Notes under the pieces: generated by a model
What the model was told of the DNA's origin: nothing
The model's input: the letters and a program-made list of their open reading frames with translations, nothing else
Databases searched by the model: none
From: JAVBTT01 sp031550325
GTDB taxonomy: Bacteria > Bacillota > Clostridia > Oscillospirales > UBA929
DNA length: 6,331 nucleotides
NCBI GenBank assembly: GCA_031550325.1
Contig: JAVBOR010000011.1
Location: 1 to 6,331 of the forward strand
Direction of reading: 5' to 3'
Shown: piece by piece, positions 1 to 4,990 of the stretch
How the letters are laid out: each line of letters starts with the position of its first letter
How positions within the stretch are numbered: position 1 is the stretch's first letter
Translations under genes and position numbers: made by a program

Positions 1-194
1 CGTCCTCGCGGGCGGTCGTCCTTCGCCTTGCGGCTTTTGAACCGGTCGCCCCTTTAGGGCGCGTGCGCTTCAAAACGCCTCCAGGCTCCAGGCCTCCCTG
101 CTCGGGCGCTCGGCTCTTCTTATTTCAGTCCAGCAAGGACCCGCCGCCTTCGGCGTCAGGCTCGACGTGGTTTTGCGCAAAGGAACGAAGAGGC
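1..194 (-). repeat. Dispersed GC-rich repeat, copy A (cut by the window edge)
   Basis: Bases 1-139 match the reverse complement of 6169-6307 with about five substitutions. Bases 103-194 match 2839-2930 in the same orientation with about four substitutions. The unit contains small palindromes (for example CGCCC-cttta-GGGCG near 49-62) and no open frame with a credible start, so it is best read as a non-coding intergenic repeat. Similarity to the other copies stops near GAAGAGGC at 187-194. The left end lies outside the window. Strand is set so that copy D counts as forward. Whether it is transcribed, or is the remnant of a mobile element, cannot be told from the sequence. Confidence 0.8.
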
Positions 195-213
195 GGCCTT
201 TTTTGACAGGCTG

Positions 214-246
214 AGGGCGTTCCCGGAGTAAATCCGGGAACGCCCT
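214..246. repeat. Perfect hairpin of a short palindromic repeat family
   Basis: A 14-bp perfect stem (AGGGCGTTCCCGGA at 214-227, complement at 233-246) encloses the loop GTAAA. The same core, GGGCGTTCCCGGAGTRARTCC, recurs in the 1969-2004 hairpin, and a decayed form (TTTCCCGGAATGAATC) lies at 2768-2783. On the + strand no T-run follows, so it is a poor intrinsic terminator in that direction. The stretch 247-374 beyond it shows no gene, promoter or RNA that I can support. Confidence 0.75.
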
Positions 247-374
247 GTTATCAGTGCTTTTCGGTTTTCAGTGCGGCAATGACCTGCCGACTGCGCCGTC
301 AGACTGGACGTGAAGACCAAAAAGGACGAGGACGCAGGGCTTTTTTGCCGCACAGCGCAGACAAAGAAGGAGCA

Positions 375-403
375 TTGACATCGGGCGGCGGCGGCGCTAT
401 ACT
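375..403 (+). promoter_or_regulatory. Sigma-A-type promoter of the rsgA leader
   Basis: The -35 box is TTGACA (375-380), a perfect consensus. The spacer is 17 bp and the -10 box is TATACT (398-403). Transcription is expected to start near 409-411. The next features downstream in the same direction are a strong ribosome binding site with a mini-ORF, then an intrinsic terminator, then rsgA. I saw no convincing second promoter between the terminator and rsgA. Confidence 0.85.
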
Positions 404-443
404 ATGGTTGTATCGGATTACACTTGGAAAGGAGTTTTTGAGT

Positions 444-473
444 ATGAAGTCTGTTTGGGTGATGGAAACGTAA
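444..473 (+). CDS. Nine-codon upstream ORF / putative leader peptide MKSVWVMET
   Basis: The ATG at 444 follows AAAGGAG (428-434) with a 9-nt gap, one of the best ribosome binding sites in the window, and the frame stops at TAA 471-473. The frame stays open upstream, but the promoter at 375-403 would start the transcript near 410, so 444 is the only sensible start. The peptide MKSVWVMET is too short to be a stable enzyme or obvious toxin and has no membrane segment. Its place at the 5' end of a terminator-ended leader suggests that its translation, rather than its product, matters, as in leader-peptide attenuation. It could instead be the coding part of a small dual-function RNA. Translation is inferred only from the start signals. 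Confidence 0.6.
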   Translation: MKSVWVMET

Positions 474-616
474 AACTGAATATCGGCGCTCGGCGGCCCA
501 GGGCTGGGCGGCCGCGTCGCGTGACGACCGCGTTGAGCACAGGCGGGTTTGGCCTCGTGTTCATGCCGGGCGTCTTTTGGGTATCCTTGTGAATACCGGG
601 ACTCAGGTCTTTGGCT

Positions 617-641
617 TACACACCGGGAGGTGTGTATTTTT
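617..641 (+). terminator. Intrinsic terminator within the rsgA leader
   Basis: An 8-bp perfect stem, TACACACC (617-624) and GGTGTGTA (629-636), is closed by a GGGA tetraloop and followed at once by TTTTT (637-641). This is a textbook Rho-independent terminator on the + strand. It lies 165 nt before the rsgA start codon and after the only good promoter, so reaching rsgA from that promoter needs readthrough. Confidence 0.85.
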
Positions 642-806
642 ATGCCGTGGGTTGCAGGTTTTGTAGGGCTGCAGCACGCGGCGTTTTTGCGCCCAAAAAT
701 GCATTTCGGCCCTAAGGGAGCTGATTTGCGCCGGGCCGGGACAGGCCCGGGAGAGCAGGGCAACTTAACAGAAGCTACCAACAACCGAAAATAAGGGAGG
801 AACCAC
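642..806 (+). promoter_or_regulatory. Untranslated stretch between leader terminator and rsgA, with rsgA ribosome binding site
   Basis: No convincing promoter is visible here. A 7-bp hairpin, CCGGGCC/GGCCCGG, lies at 731-750 without a T-run. The rsgA ribosome binding site GGGAGG is at 795-800, 6 nt before ATG. An open frame of 50 codons begins at ATG 642 directly behind the terminator and ends at 794, but it lacks a placed ribosome binding site and resembles no protein I know, so it is not called as a gene. Confidence 0.5.
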
Positions 807-1856
807 ATGACAGAGCTTTCTCAATACGGCATAACACAGCAGATGACGGCCGGGGCGGATGCGCCCGCCCGCGTTCTCGCGGTGCACAAGGAGCGCTACG
901 AGGTCATATGCCGGCAAGGGCTTTGCTACGCAAAGCTCAAGTCAGCCGTGTACTATGGCGCGGGTACGCAAGCGTTTCCGACGGTCGGCGACTTTGTGGC
1001 GCTCGCCTACAACAGCGGCGGAGACAGCCTGATCACGCAGACGCTGCCGCGCAGTACGTTTTTCTCACGGCGCAGCCCCAGCAAAAACGGACAGGTTGAG
1101 CAGGCCGTGGCCGCCAACTTTGACATCGTGTTTGTCATGGCGTCGCTCAACAAGGACTTTAATCTCAAGCGCCTGGAGCGCTATCTCACGCTCGCGTGGC
1201 AGAGCGGGGCGACGCCCGTGGTGGTGTTGACCAAGGCCGACCTTGCCACCGACCGCGCGGGCATGGAGGAAGCAGCCCGGAAGACCGCCGCCGGGGTGGA
1301 CGTTTTGACGGTCAGCGCCGTCACCGGATTTGGAATGGACGGGCTGAACGGCCGCCTTAAGGCCGGGCAGACCGTGGTGTTTTTGGGCTCATCCGGCATC
1401 GGCAAGTCAAGCCTGATCAACGCCATGGCTGGGAAAGAGCTGATGGAGGTCAACGCCATCCGGGAGGACGACGCCAAGGGACGTCATACGACGACCCACC
1501 GCCAGCTCATTTTGCTGGAGAGCGGCGTGATGGTCATCGACACGCCGGGCATGCGCGAACTGGGCATGTGGGATGTCAGCGTTGGGCTCGGCGAGGCGTT
1601 TGACGATATAGACCGGCTGTTCGGCCAGTGCAGGTTTTCAGACTGCAGGCACGAGAGCGAACCCGGCTGCGCCGTCAAGGCCGCCATCGCGTCGGGAAAT
1701 CTGACCGAGGCACGGCTCGAAAGCTACCGCGCGCTGCAGAGAGAGGCCAAATACACGCAGGACAAAGAGGCATTTCTGCGCGAGCGGGCACAGACCTTTA
1801 AGGCCATCAGCAAAGAGCTGCGGCAAAATCCGAAGTACCGGCGGCGGGAGGACTGA
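807..1856 (+). CDS. rsgA: Ribosome small-subunit-dependent GTPase RsgA (long form, 349 aa)
   Basis: RsgA is a GTPase that binds the 30S subunit late in its maturation and uses GTP hydrolysis to leave the finished particle. An N-terminal OB-fold (residues about 20-75) precedes a circularly permuted GTPase domain. The G4 motif TKAD (142-145) and a G5-like SA (170-171) come before the P-loop GSSGIGKS (194-201), the G2 region HTTTH (227-231) and the G3 motif DTPG (245-248). The C-terminal zinc site is intact: C275, C280, H282 and C288, with the family's 5-2-6 spacing. A basic tail (KYRRR) ends the protein. The ATG at 807 has GGGAGG 6 nt upstream. At 349 residues it is longer than the ~300-residue Bacillus-type enzyme because of extra N-terminal sequence, so it may be a paralogue. 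It stands alone behind a terminator-containing leader, which suggests regulated readthrough. Confidence 0.95.
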   Translation: MTELSQYGITQQMTAGADAPARVLAVHKERYEVICRQGLCYAKLKSAVYYGAGTQAFPTVGDFVALAYNSGGDSLITQTLPRSTFFSRRSPSKNGQVEQAVAANFDIVFVMASLNKDFNLKRLERYLTLAWQSGATPVVVLTKADLATDRAGMEEAARKTAAGVDVLTVSAVTGFGMDGLNGRLKAGQTVVFLGSSGIGKSSLINAMAGKELMEVNAIREDDAKGRHTTTHRQLILLESGVMVIDTPGMRELGMWDVSVGLGEAFDDIDRLFGQCRFSDCRHESEPGCAVKAAIASGNLTEARLESYRALQREAKYTQDKEAFLRERAQTFKAISKELRQNPKYRRRED

Positions 1857-1955
1857 CGCCGGGCAGAACAAAGCCCACGCGCTTTCGGCCTTTATCGGTT
1901 TTTACGTCGAGCATGACGTCGAAGGCCGAAGGCGAGGCTGGACCAAAACCCGATG
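1857..1955 (+). repeat. Decayed copy B of the dispersed repeat
   Basis: The copy starts right after the rsgA stop codon. GCCGGGCAG (1859-1867) and TTTATCGGTTTT (1891-1902) recur at 6063-6071 and 6127-6138 in copy D. The following ACGTCGAGCATGACGTCGAAGG parallels the copy A/C consensus (ACGTCGAGCCTGACGCCGAAGG on the - strand). Similarity fades after about 1940. It could supply part of the rsgA 3' end: GGGC/GCCC and GCCG/CGGC pairings precede CTTTATCGGTTTTTA, but this is a weak terminator. Confidence 0.55.
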
Positions 1956-1968
1956 AAACATAATACAA

Positions 1969-2004
1969 AAGGGCGTTCCCGGAGTGAGTCCGTGGAACGC
2001 CCTT
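1969..2004. terminator. Hairpin between convergent rsgA and rbr; better terminator for rbr
   Basis: The 11-bp stem AAGGGCGTTCC (1969-1979) / GGAACGCCCTT (1994-2004) continues into CGGA/TCCG with one bulged T. On the - strand the stem is followed by TTTTGTATTATG, a fair U-rich tail, which suits termination of rbr about 100 nt past its stop. On the + strand it is followed by TTCTCTG, so it may also serve rsgA less efficiently. It belongs to the same palindrome family as 214-246. Confidence 0.65.
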
Positions 2005-2010
2005 CTCTGT

Positions 2011-2028
2011 AAACCGCTTCAGCGGTTT
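2011..2028. repeat. Short inverted repeat AAACCGC-TTCA-GCGGTTT
   Basis: A 7-8 bp stem with a short loop, ending in TTT on either strand, sits between the 1969-2004 hairpin and the rbr 3' end. It could be a minor bidirectional terminator. The T-run is only three bases, so termination is uncertain. Confidence 0.45.
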
Positions 2029-2101
2029 GATCCAATCCTCGCTTAGTCAAAAAATCGGAGGTTCTTTGATAAAGCGAAAAAGCCCTCACGTCGCGCTCTA
2101 C

Positions 2102-2644
2102 TTAGTAATTCTCGGACAAAACCTGGAAATAGGAGCGGGGGTGCGAGCAAACAGGACACATCGACAGCGCCTCCGTCCCCGTGTGGATGTGTCCGCAGTT
2201 GCGGCAAATCCACGAAACCGGCTCGCTTTTCTGGAAGACGCGGCTGTTTTCCACGTTAGCCAACAGGGCGTCATAGCGCGCGTTATGATGCTTTTCAATG
2301 TTTCCGACCTTGTCAAAAAGGAACGCGATGTTGTCAAAGCCCTCTTCGCGCGCCTGTTTGGCAAAGTTTGCGTACATGATGGTCCACTCGTAGTTTTCGC
2401 CTGCCGCGGCGTCCTTCAGGTTCTGCGCGGTGTCCTTGATGTCTCCGCCGGACAGCAGCTTGAACCACATTTTGGCGTGTTCCTTCTCGTTGTCGGCGGT
2501 CTCCTGGAACACGGCGGCGATCTGCTCGAAGCCCTCTTTTTTGGCTTTCGAGGCGTAATAGGTGTACTTGTTGCGCGCCTGGGACTCCCCGGCAAAGGCG
2601 TCGCGCAAGTTTTGCTCGGTTTTGCTTCCACTCAAGTTGGGCAT
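2102..2644 (-). CDS. rbr: Rubrerythrin (180 aa)
   Basis: Rubrerythrin is a cytoplasmic non-haem iron peroxidase that reduces H2O2 to water in anaerobes, taking electrons through rubredoxin- or NADH-linked donors. The N-terminal ferritin-like domain carries the diiron ligands E20, E53 with H56 (ExxH), E83, E86, and E117 with H120 (ExxH). The C-terminal rubredoxin domain carries a full FeS4 site, CxxC at 147-150 and CxxC at 163-166. Length is close to the usual ~190 residues. The start is ATG at 2644 because AAAGGAG lies 8 nt upstream. A start 13 codons further up would run through the ribosome binding site. No rubredoxin, reductase or superoxide reductase gene is adjacent, so it appears monocistronic. 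Its upstream region is interrupted by a MITE-like insertion. Confidence 0.96.
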   Translation of the reverse strand: MPNLSGSKTEQNLRDAFAGESQARNKYTYYASKAKKEGFEQIAAVFQETADNEKEHAKMWFKLLSGGDIKDTAQNLKDAAAGENYEWTIMYANFAKQAREEGFDNIAFLFDKVGNIEKHHNARYDALLANVENSRVFQKSEPVSWICRNCGHIHTGTEALSMCPVCSHPRSYFQVLSENY

Positions 2645-2672
2645 GGTTTCGACTCCTTTCATAATCAGATGT

Positions 2673-2703
2673 AGTATATCCATACTATGCAGACTGTAGA
2701 CAA
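2673..2703 (-). promoter_or_regulatory. Possible rbr promoter
   Basis: On the - strand TATACT (complement of 2673-2678) lies about 29 nt before the rbr start codon. The best -35 is TTGTCT (complement of 2698-2703) with a long 19-bp spacer, and it falls inside the MITE-like insertion. The -10 also overlaps an inverted repeat, TAGTAT-atcc-ATACTA (2672-2687), which could be an operator. It does not look like the known PerR box. Both calls are tentative. Confidence 0.4.
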
Positions 2704-2721
2704 ACCTTCGGTTTGTCTACA
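2695..2721. repeat. 12-bp-stem palindrome at the left end of the MITE-like element
   Basis: TGTAGACAAACC (2695-2706), a TTC loop, then GGTTTGTCTACA (2710-2721). No T-run follows on either strand, so it is not an intrinsic terminator. Its arm sequence GTAGACAAAC is related to the right end of the element. Confidence 0.7.
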
Positions 2722-2810
2722 AACGGGAGCTTAGGCCGCGTCTTTGTGAAGACGCGCATTGGGTGACTTTCCCGGAATGAATCATTGAAAGAGTTGTGGT
2801 TCCAATTTTC

Positions 2811-2930
2811 TTCGCCTGTCAAGCCTCGTTTGTCCTCGCGGGCGCTCGGCTCTTCTTATTTTAGGCCAGCAAGGACCTGCCGCCTTCGGCGTCAGGCTCG
2901 ACGTGGTTTCGCGCAAAGGAACGAAGAGGC
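2811..2930 (-). repeat. Dispersed repeat copy C, internally deleted
   Basis: TTCGCCTGTCAAGCCTC (2811-2827) matches the complement of the copy D end (6309-6327). GTCCTCGCGGG then follows as at positions 2-12 of copy A, but the sequence jumps at once to the part equivalent to copy A 103-194. Ninety-four bases are missing, with the hexamer CGGGCG at the junction and at both edges of the missing block (copy A 9-14 and 103-108). The stretch 2757-2810 before it contains only a decayed TTTCCCGGAATGAATC motif. Confidence 0.75.
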
Positions 2931-3035
2931 TGCGTTTGTAAACTGTCTACATACTATGTGAAAACTGTGCATGGGACAAGCCCTTGTTTCAACATTTTCT
3001 CAAAAAACTTACAAAAAATTCCTTCCCGGCGCTTG

Positions 3036-3065
3036 TGGTATGATTCGGGTTTATGAGGATATACT
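3036..3065 (+). promoter_or_regulatory. Candidate promoter region of the small lipoprotein gene
   Basis: Two possible -10 boxes are seen: TATGAT (3039-3044) with an extended -10 TGG in front, and TATACT (3060-3065). Neither has a good -35 at 16-18 bp. Either would leave a 5' UTR of about 40-60 nt before the ATG at 3112. Confidence 0.3.
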
Positions 3066-3111
3066 AACCACTGTGAAACCCGGTAAAACACATCGTTGTG
3101 GGAGGTAAAAC

Positions 3112-3387
3112 ATGAAACGCAAAGCAGCTTTTGCTCTGATCGCCGCGCTTGTGATGTGGACGCTTGTCGCCTGCGGTCCCAACGCGAGCACGTCCCCCAA
3201 AGCAACCACGTCTCCGGCGGTGACGTCTCCGTCGCCGGCTGTACCGTCTCCGTCGCCGTCTCCGGCCATGTCCCCATCGCCCAGCCCGGCCGTGACGCCG
3301 AAGACAAGCCCGACGACCAGTCCGGCCGCGTCGCCGTCGCTCAGCCCGACCACGAGTCCGGCCGCGTCTCCCAAGGCATCTCCGTAA
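3112..3387 (+). CDS. Small Ser/Pro/Thr-rich lipoprotein (91 aa)
   Basis: A lipoprotein signal peptide is clear: basic MKRK, a hydrophobic stretch, then the lipobox LVAC with the acylated cysteine at residue 21. The mature 71 residues are almost only Ser, Pro, Thr and Ala, in SP/TSP/SPSP units. Two 12-residue repeats (SPTTSPAASPSL at 66-77 and SPTTSPAASPKA at 78-89) are matched by a 36-bp tandem DNA repeat. No folded domain is apparent. GGGAGG (3100-3105) lies 6 nt before the ATG. Such Pro/Ser-rich tails usually act as extended cell-wall-spanning linkers, yet here nothing follows the linker. It may be a short surface spacer, a glycosylation substrate, or the N-terminal remnant of a larger lipoprotein. 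It faces the znu operon convergently, and no partner is evident. Confidence 0.75.
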   Translation: MKRKAAFALIAALVMWTLVACGPNASTSPKATTSPAVTSPSPAVPSPSPSPAMSPSPSPAVTPKTSPTTSPAASPSLSPTTSPAASPKASP

Positions 3388-3403
3388 CCGATAAATAGGT
3401 GAT

Positions 3404-3444
3404 GGCTCTCCGCGTGTTTCGACTGGAGTACGCGGAGGGCCTTT
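3404..3444. terminator. Shared hairpin between convergent lipoprotein gene and znuB
   Basis: A 12-bp stem, GGCTCTCCGCGT (3404-3415) / ACGCGGAGGGCC (3430-3441), has one G-T pair and a 14-nt loop. It begins 17 nt after the lipoprotein stop and 4 nt after the znuB stop. Tails are weak: TTTACT on the + strand, ATCACCTATTTA on the - strand. It probably serves both genes. Confidence 0.65.
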
Positions 3445-3445
3445 A

Positions 3446-4246
3446 CTATGCCGCGCGCCGAAAAAGCCGCCGTGTGGGCAGCAGAATGAGCAAAACGGCG
3501 ACGCCCGTCAGCACGACGGTCCCGCCGGGCCTCCAGTTGAGGACGTAGGATAAAAACAGTCCGGCCACGGTAAACACAAGCGCGAATCCGACTGAAAAAA
3601 GCATGGTCTGCCGGTAGCTGCGCGCGACCTGCATGGCGCAGGCCACGGGCAGCACGATGAGCGAGGATATCATCAGCGCGCCGACCGCGCGGGCCGAAAC
3701 CGAAACGGTCACGGCCATCATGACGGTGAACACGAGGTTGATCGCGCCCACGGGAATGCCCGAAAGACGGGCGTTCTCCTCATCCAGCGTGATGGCCAGA
3801 AGCTCTTTATACAAAAAGAGGCTGGCCAGGATGACAAGCACGCTGAGCGCCACCACCATGACCACCTCGTCTGTTCCCACCGTGATCAGACTGCCAAACA
3901 AAAAGCTGTTGAAATCCACGGGGTTCCCCACATATCCCGAGAGGACGGCTGCCAAACCGATGCCCGCCGAGAGTACAATATTGGTGGAGATCTCGGTGTA
4001 CTTCGCGTAGGATTTGCGGATCAGCTCAATGGCGAGCGAGGCCAGAACGGAGACGACCACCGCCGTGAGCACGGGATTGATCCCCGCCACGAGACCGATG
4101 GCCACGCCGGCCAGCGACGTGTGGGAGAGCGCCTCCCCCATGGTGGAGAGTCGCTTGAGCACGAGAACAACGCCGATCAGCGGAACCATGATGGCCAGCA
4201 TGACCGAGATGATCAGCGCGTTTTGCATATAGGCGTACTGCAGCAT
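3446..4246 (-). CDS. znuB: Zinc-type ABC transporter permease, ZnuB family (266 aa)
   Basis: This is the membrane channel of a metal-cation ABC importer (ABC-3/cluster 9 family). Seven to nine hydrophobic segments are spread over the protein, for example at about 11-31, 42-56, 58-75, 88-105, 125-146, 168-186, 188-204, 213-235 and 243-257. Family hallmarks are GEALSHTSLAGVAIG (37-51), DEENARLSG (155-163) and VGALMISSLIVLPVACA (188-204). The longer open frame starting further upstream is rejected. ATG 4246 has GGAGG 7 nt before it and lies 2 nt after the znuC stop (TGA-GC-ATG), so the ribosome binding site is inside the end of znuC and translation is probably coupled. The family includes zinc and manganese importers, and the zinc call rests mainly on ZnuA. 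Confidence 0.93.
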   Translation of the reverse strand: MLQYAYMQNALIISVMLAIMVPLIGVVLVLKRLSTMGEALSHTSLAGVAIGLVAGINPVLTAVVVSVLASLAIELIRKSYAKYTEISTNIVLSAGIGLAAVLSGYVGNPVDFNSFLFGSLITVGTDEVVMVVALSVLVILASLFLYKELLAITLDEENARLSGIPVGAINLVFTVMMAVTVSVSARAVGALMISSLIVLPVACAMQVARSYRQTMLFSVGFALVFTVAGLFLSYVLNWRPGGTVVLTGVAVLLILLPTRRLFRRAA

Positions 4247-4248
4247 GC

Positions 4249-4980
4249 TCAGTCCTCCTCGTGCCTGTGCCGGGAGATGTCCTCGGCCAGAAGGCCCAGC
4301 GCGTCGCCGGCGTTGTCCTCCATGTGGGCGGTGCCGTCCTCGGCGAAAACAAGCAGCCGGGTGGCGTGCGAAAAAATGGCGGGCAAATCGTGCGAAATCA
4401 TCGCGATGGTCAGCCTGCGCTCGGCGTTGAGCTTGGCCAGCAGGCAGCAAATCGTGTCGACGGCGATGTTGTCCACGCCGACGGTCGGCTCGTCGAGCAG
4501 CATCAGCTCGGGATCCCCGGCCAGCGCGCGCGCAATCAGAACGCGCTGAAGCTGTCCGCCCGAAAGATCGCCGATCAGCCTGCCGGCGCAGTCGAGCATG
4601 TCCACGGTTTCGAGACAGTCAAGCGCCTTCTCGCGCAGACGGCGCCCCAGCGGACGAAACAGGCCGGCGGAACCCGCCATGCCCGTCATAACCGCCTCCA
4701 GCGCCGTCGCGGGGAAGGCCCCGATGGAAGCCGCCCTCTGGCTGACGTAGCTCAGGCGCGAAAACTGCTTAAATTTGGAGGCCTCGACGCCAAACAGGCG
4801 CACACTGCCGGCGTCGGGGGTGAGCCTGCCCAGCATCAGGCGCAAAAGCGTCGATTTGCCCGCGCCGTTCGGGCCGATAATGCCGACAAAATCGCCCTTG
4901 GCGATGGAAAAGCTCACATGGCGCAGCACAGGCACGGAGGGGAAGGAGAAGCACAGGTCGGTTACTTCGACGACGTCCAC
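4249..4980 (-). CDS. znuC: Zinc-type ABC transporter ATP-binding protein, ZnuC family (243 aa)
   Basis: This cytoplasmic ATPase powers the importer. Walker A GPNGAGKS is at 36-43, the Q-loop glutamine at 81, the signature LSGGQLQR at 139-146, Walker B LMLLDEP at 159-165, and the switch histidine in SHD at 196-198. All catalytic parts are present and the length is normal. The start is a GTG at 4980: it is the first start codon in frame after an in-frame TGA at 4987-4989, and AGGTGA lies 6 nt before it. The gene begins 10 nt after the znuA stop and ends 2 nt before znuB, a tight operon. The C-terminus is histidine/acid-rich (RHRHEED), which may bind metal, though this is only suggestive. Confidence 0.95.
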   Translation of the reverse strand: MDVVEVTDLCFSFPSVPVLRHVSFSIAKGDFVGIIGPNGAGKSTLLRLMLGRLTPDAGSVRLFGVEASKFKQFSRLSYVSQRAASIGAFPATALEAVMTGMAGSAGLFRPLGRRLREKALDCLETVDMLDCAGRLIGDLSGGQLQRVLIARALAGDPELMLLDEPTVGVDNIAVDTICCLLAKLNAERRLTIAMISHDLPAIFSHATRLLVFAEDGTAHMEDNAGDALGLLAEDISRHRHEED

Positions 4981-4990
4981 ACGCGTTCAC

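Larger units (their letters stand above)
410..641 (+). ncRNA. Structured ~230-nt leader RNA ending in a terminator (putative attenuator of rsgA)
   Basis: Between the promoter and the terminator the RNA can form several stem-loops. One is at 491-514 (CGGC and GCCCA arms with one G-G mismatch). Another is CGTC-GCGT-GACG at 515-526. A third is at 535-562 (GAGCACAGGC paired to GCCT-c-GTGTTC). A fourth is GGTAT/ATACC at 580-597. The terminator hairpin lies at 617-636. A 9-codon ORF with a strong ribosome binding site sits at the 5' end. This promoter, uORF, structured spacer and terminator arrangement is the known layout of ribosome-mediated attenuators. I did not find a clear antiterminator pairing by eye. 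The alternative is a free-standing small RNA unrelated to rsgA. The RNA matches no Rfam family I recognise. Confidence 0.6.
2681..2958. mobile_element. MITE-like non-autonomous insertion with 9-bp direct repeats
   Basis: The exact 9-mer CATACTATG occurs at 2681-2689 and 2950-2958. Inward of these lie imperfect inverted ends: about 12 of 15 bases agree between AGACTGTAGACAAAC (2691-2705) and the complement of 2934-2948. Counting the near-palindromic 9-mers, the inverted match is 20 of 25. The left end is itself a 12-bp-stem palindrome (2695-2721), and a second hairpin, CGCGTCTT-TGTG-AAGACGCG, lies at 2737-2756. There is no transposase or other ORF inside. A 9-bp duplication would fit a DDE transposase acting in trans. 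The interior includes repeat copy C. The alternative is chance similarity of short AT-rich repeats around an older repeat. Confidence 0.5.

Noticed and set aside
642..794. 50-codon frame starting directly after the leader terminator
   Set aside because: No properly spaced ribosome binding site, no recognisable sequence, and it lies in the expected 5' UTR of rsgA.
299..808. 169-codon open frame on the - strand opposite the rsgA leader
   Set aside because: It runs antisense through the promoter, uORF and terminator, has no ribosome binding site that fits, and its composition is what a GC-rich antisense frame gives.
2027..2674. 215-codon open frame on the + strand opposite rbr
   Set aside because: It is the shadow of rubrerythrin, whose iron ligands and Cys motifs are all intact on the other strand.
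4247..4450. N-terminal extension of znuB to 334 residues
   Set aside because: The extra 68 residues are an Arg/Ala/His-rich out-of-frame reading of znuC, and a good ribosome binding site supports ATG 4246.
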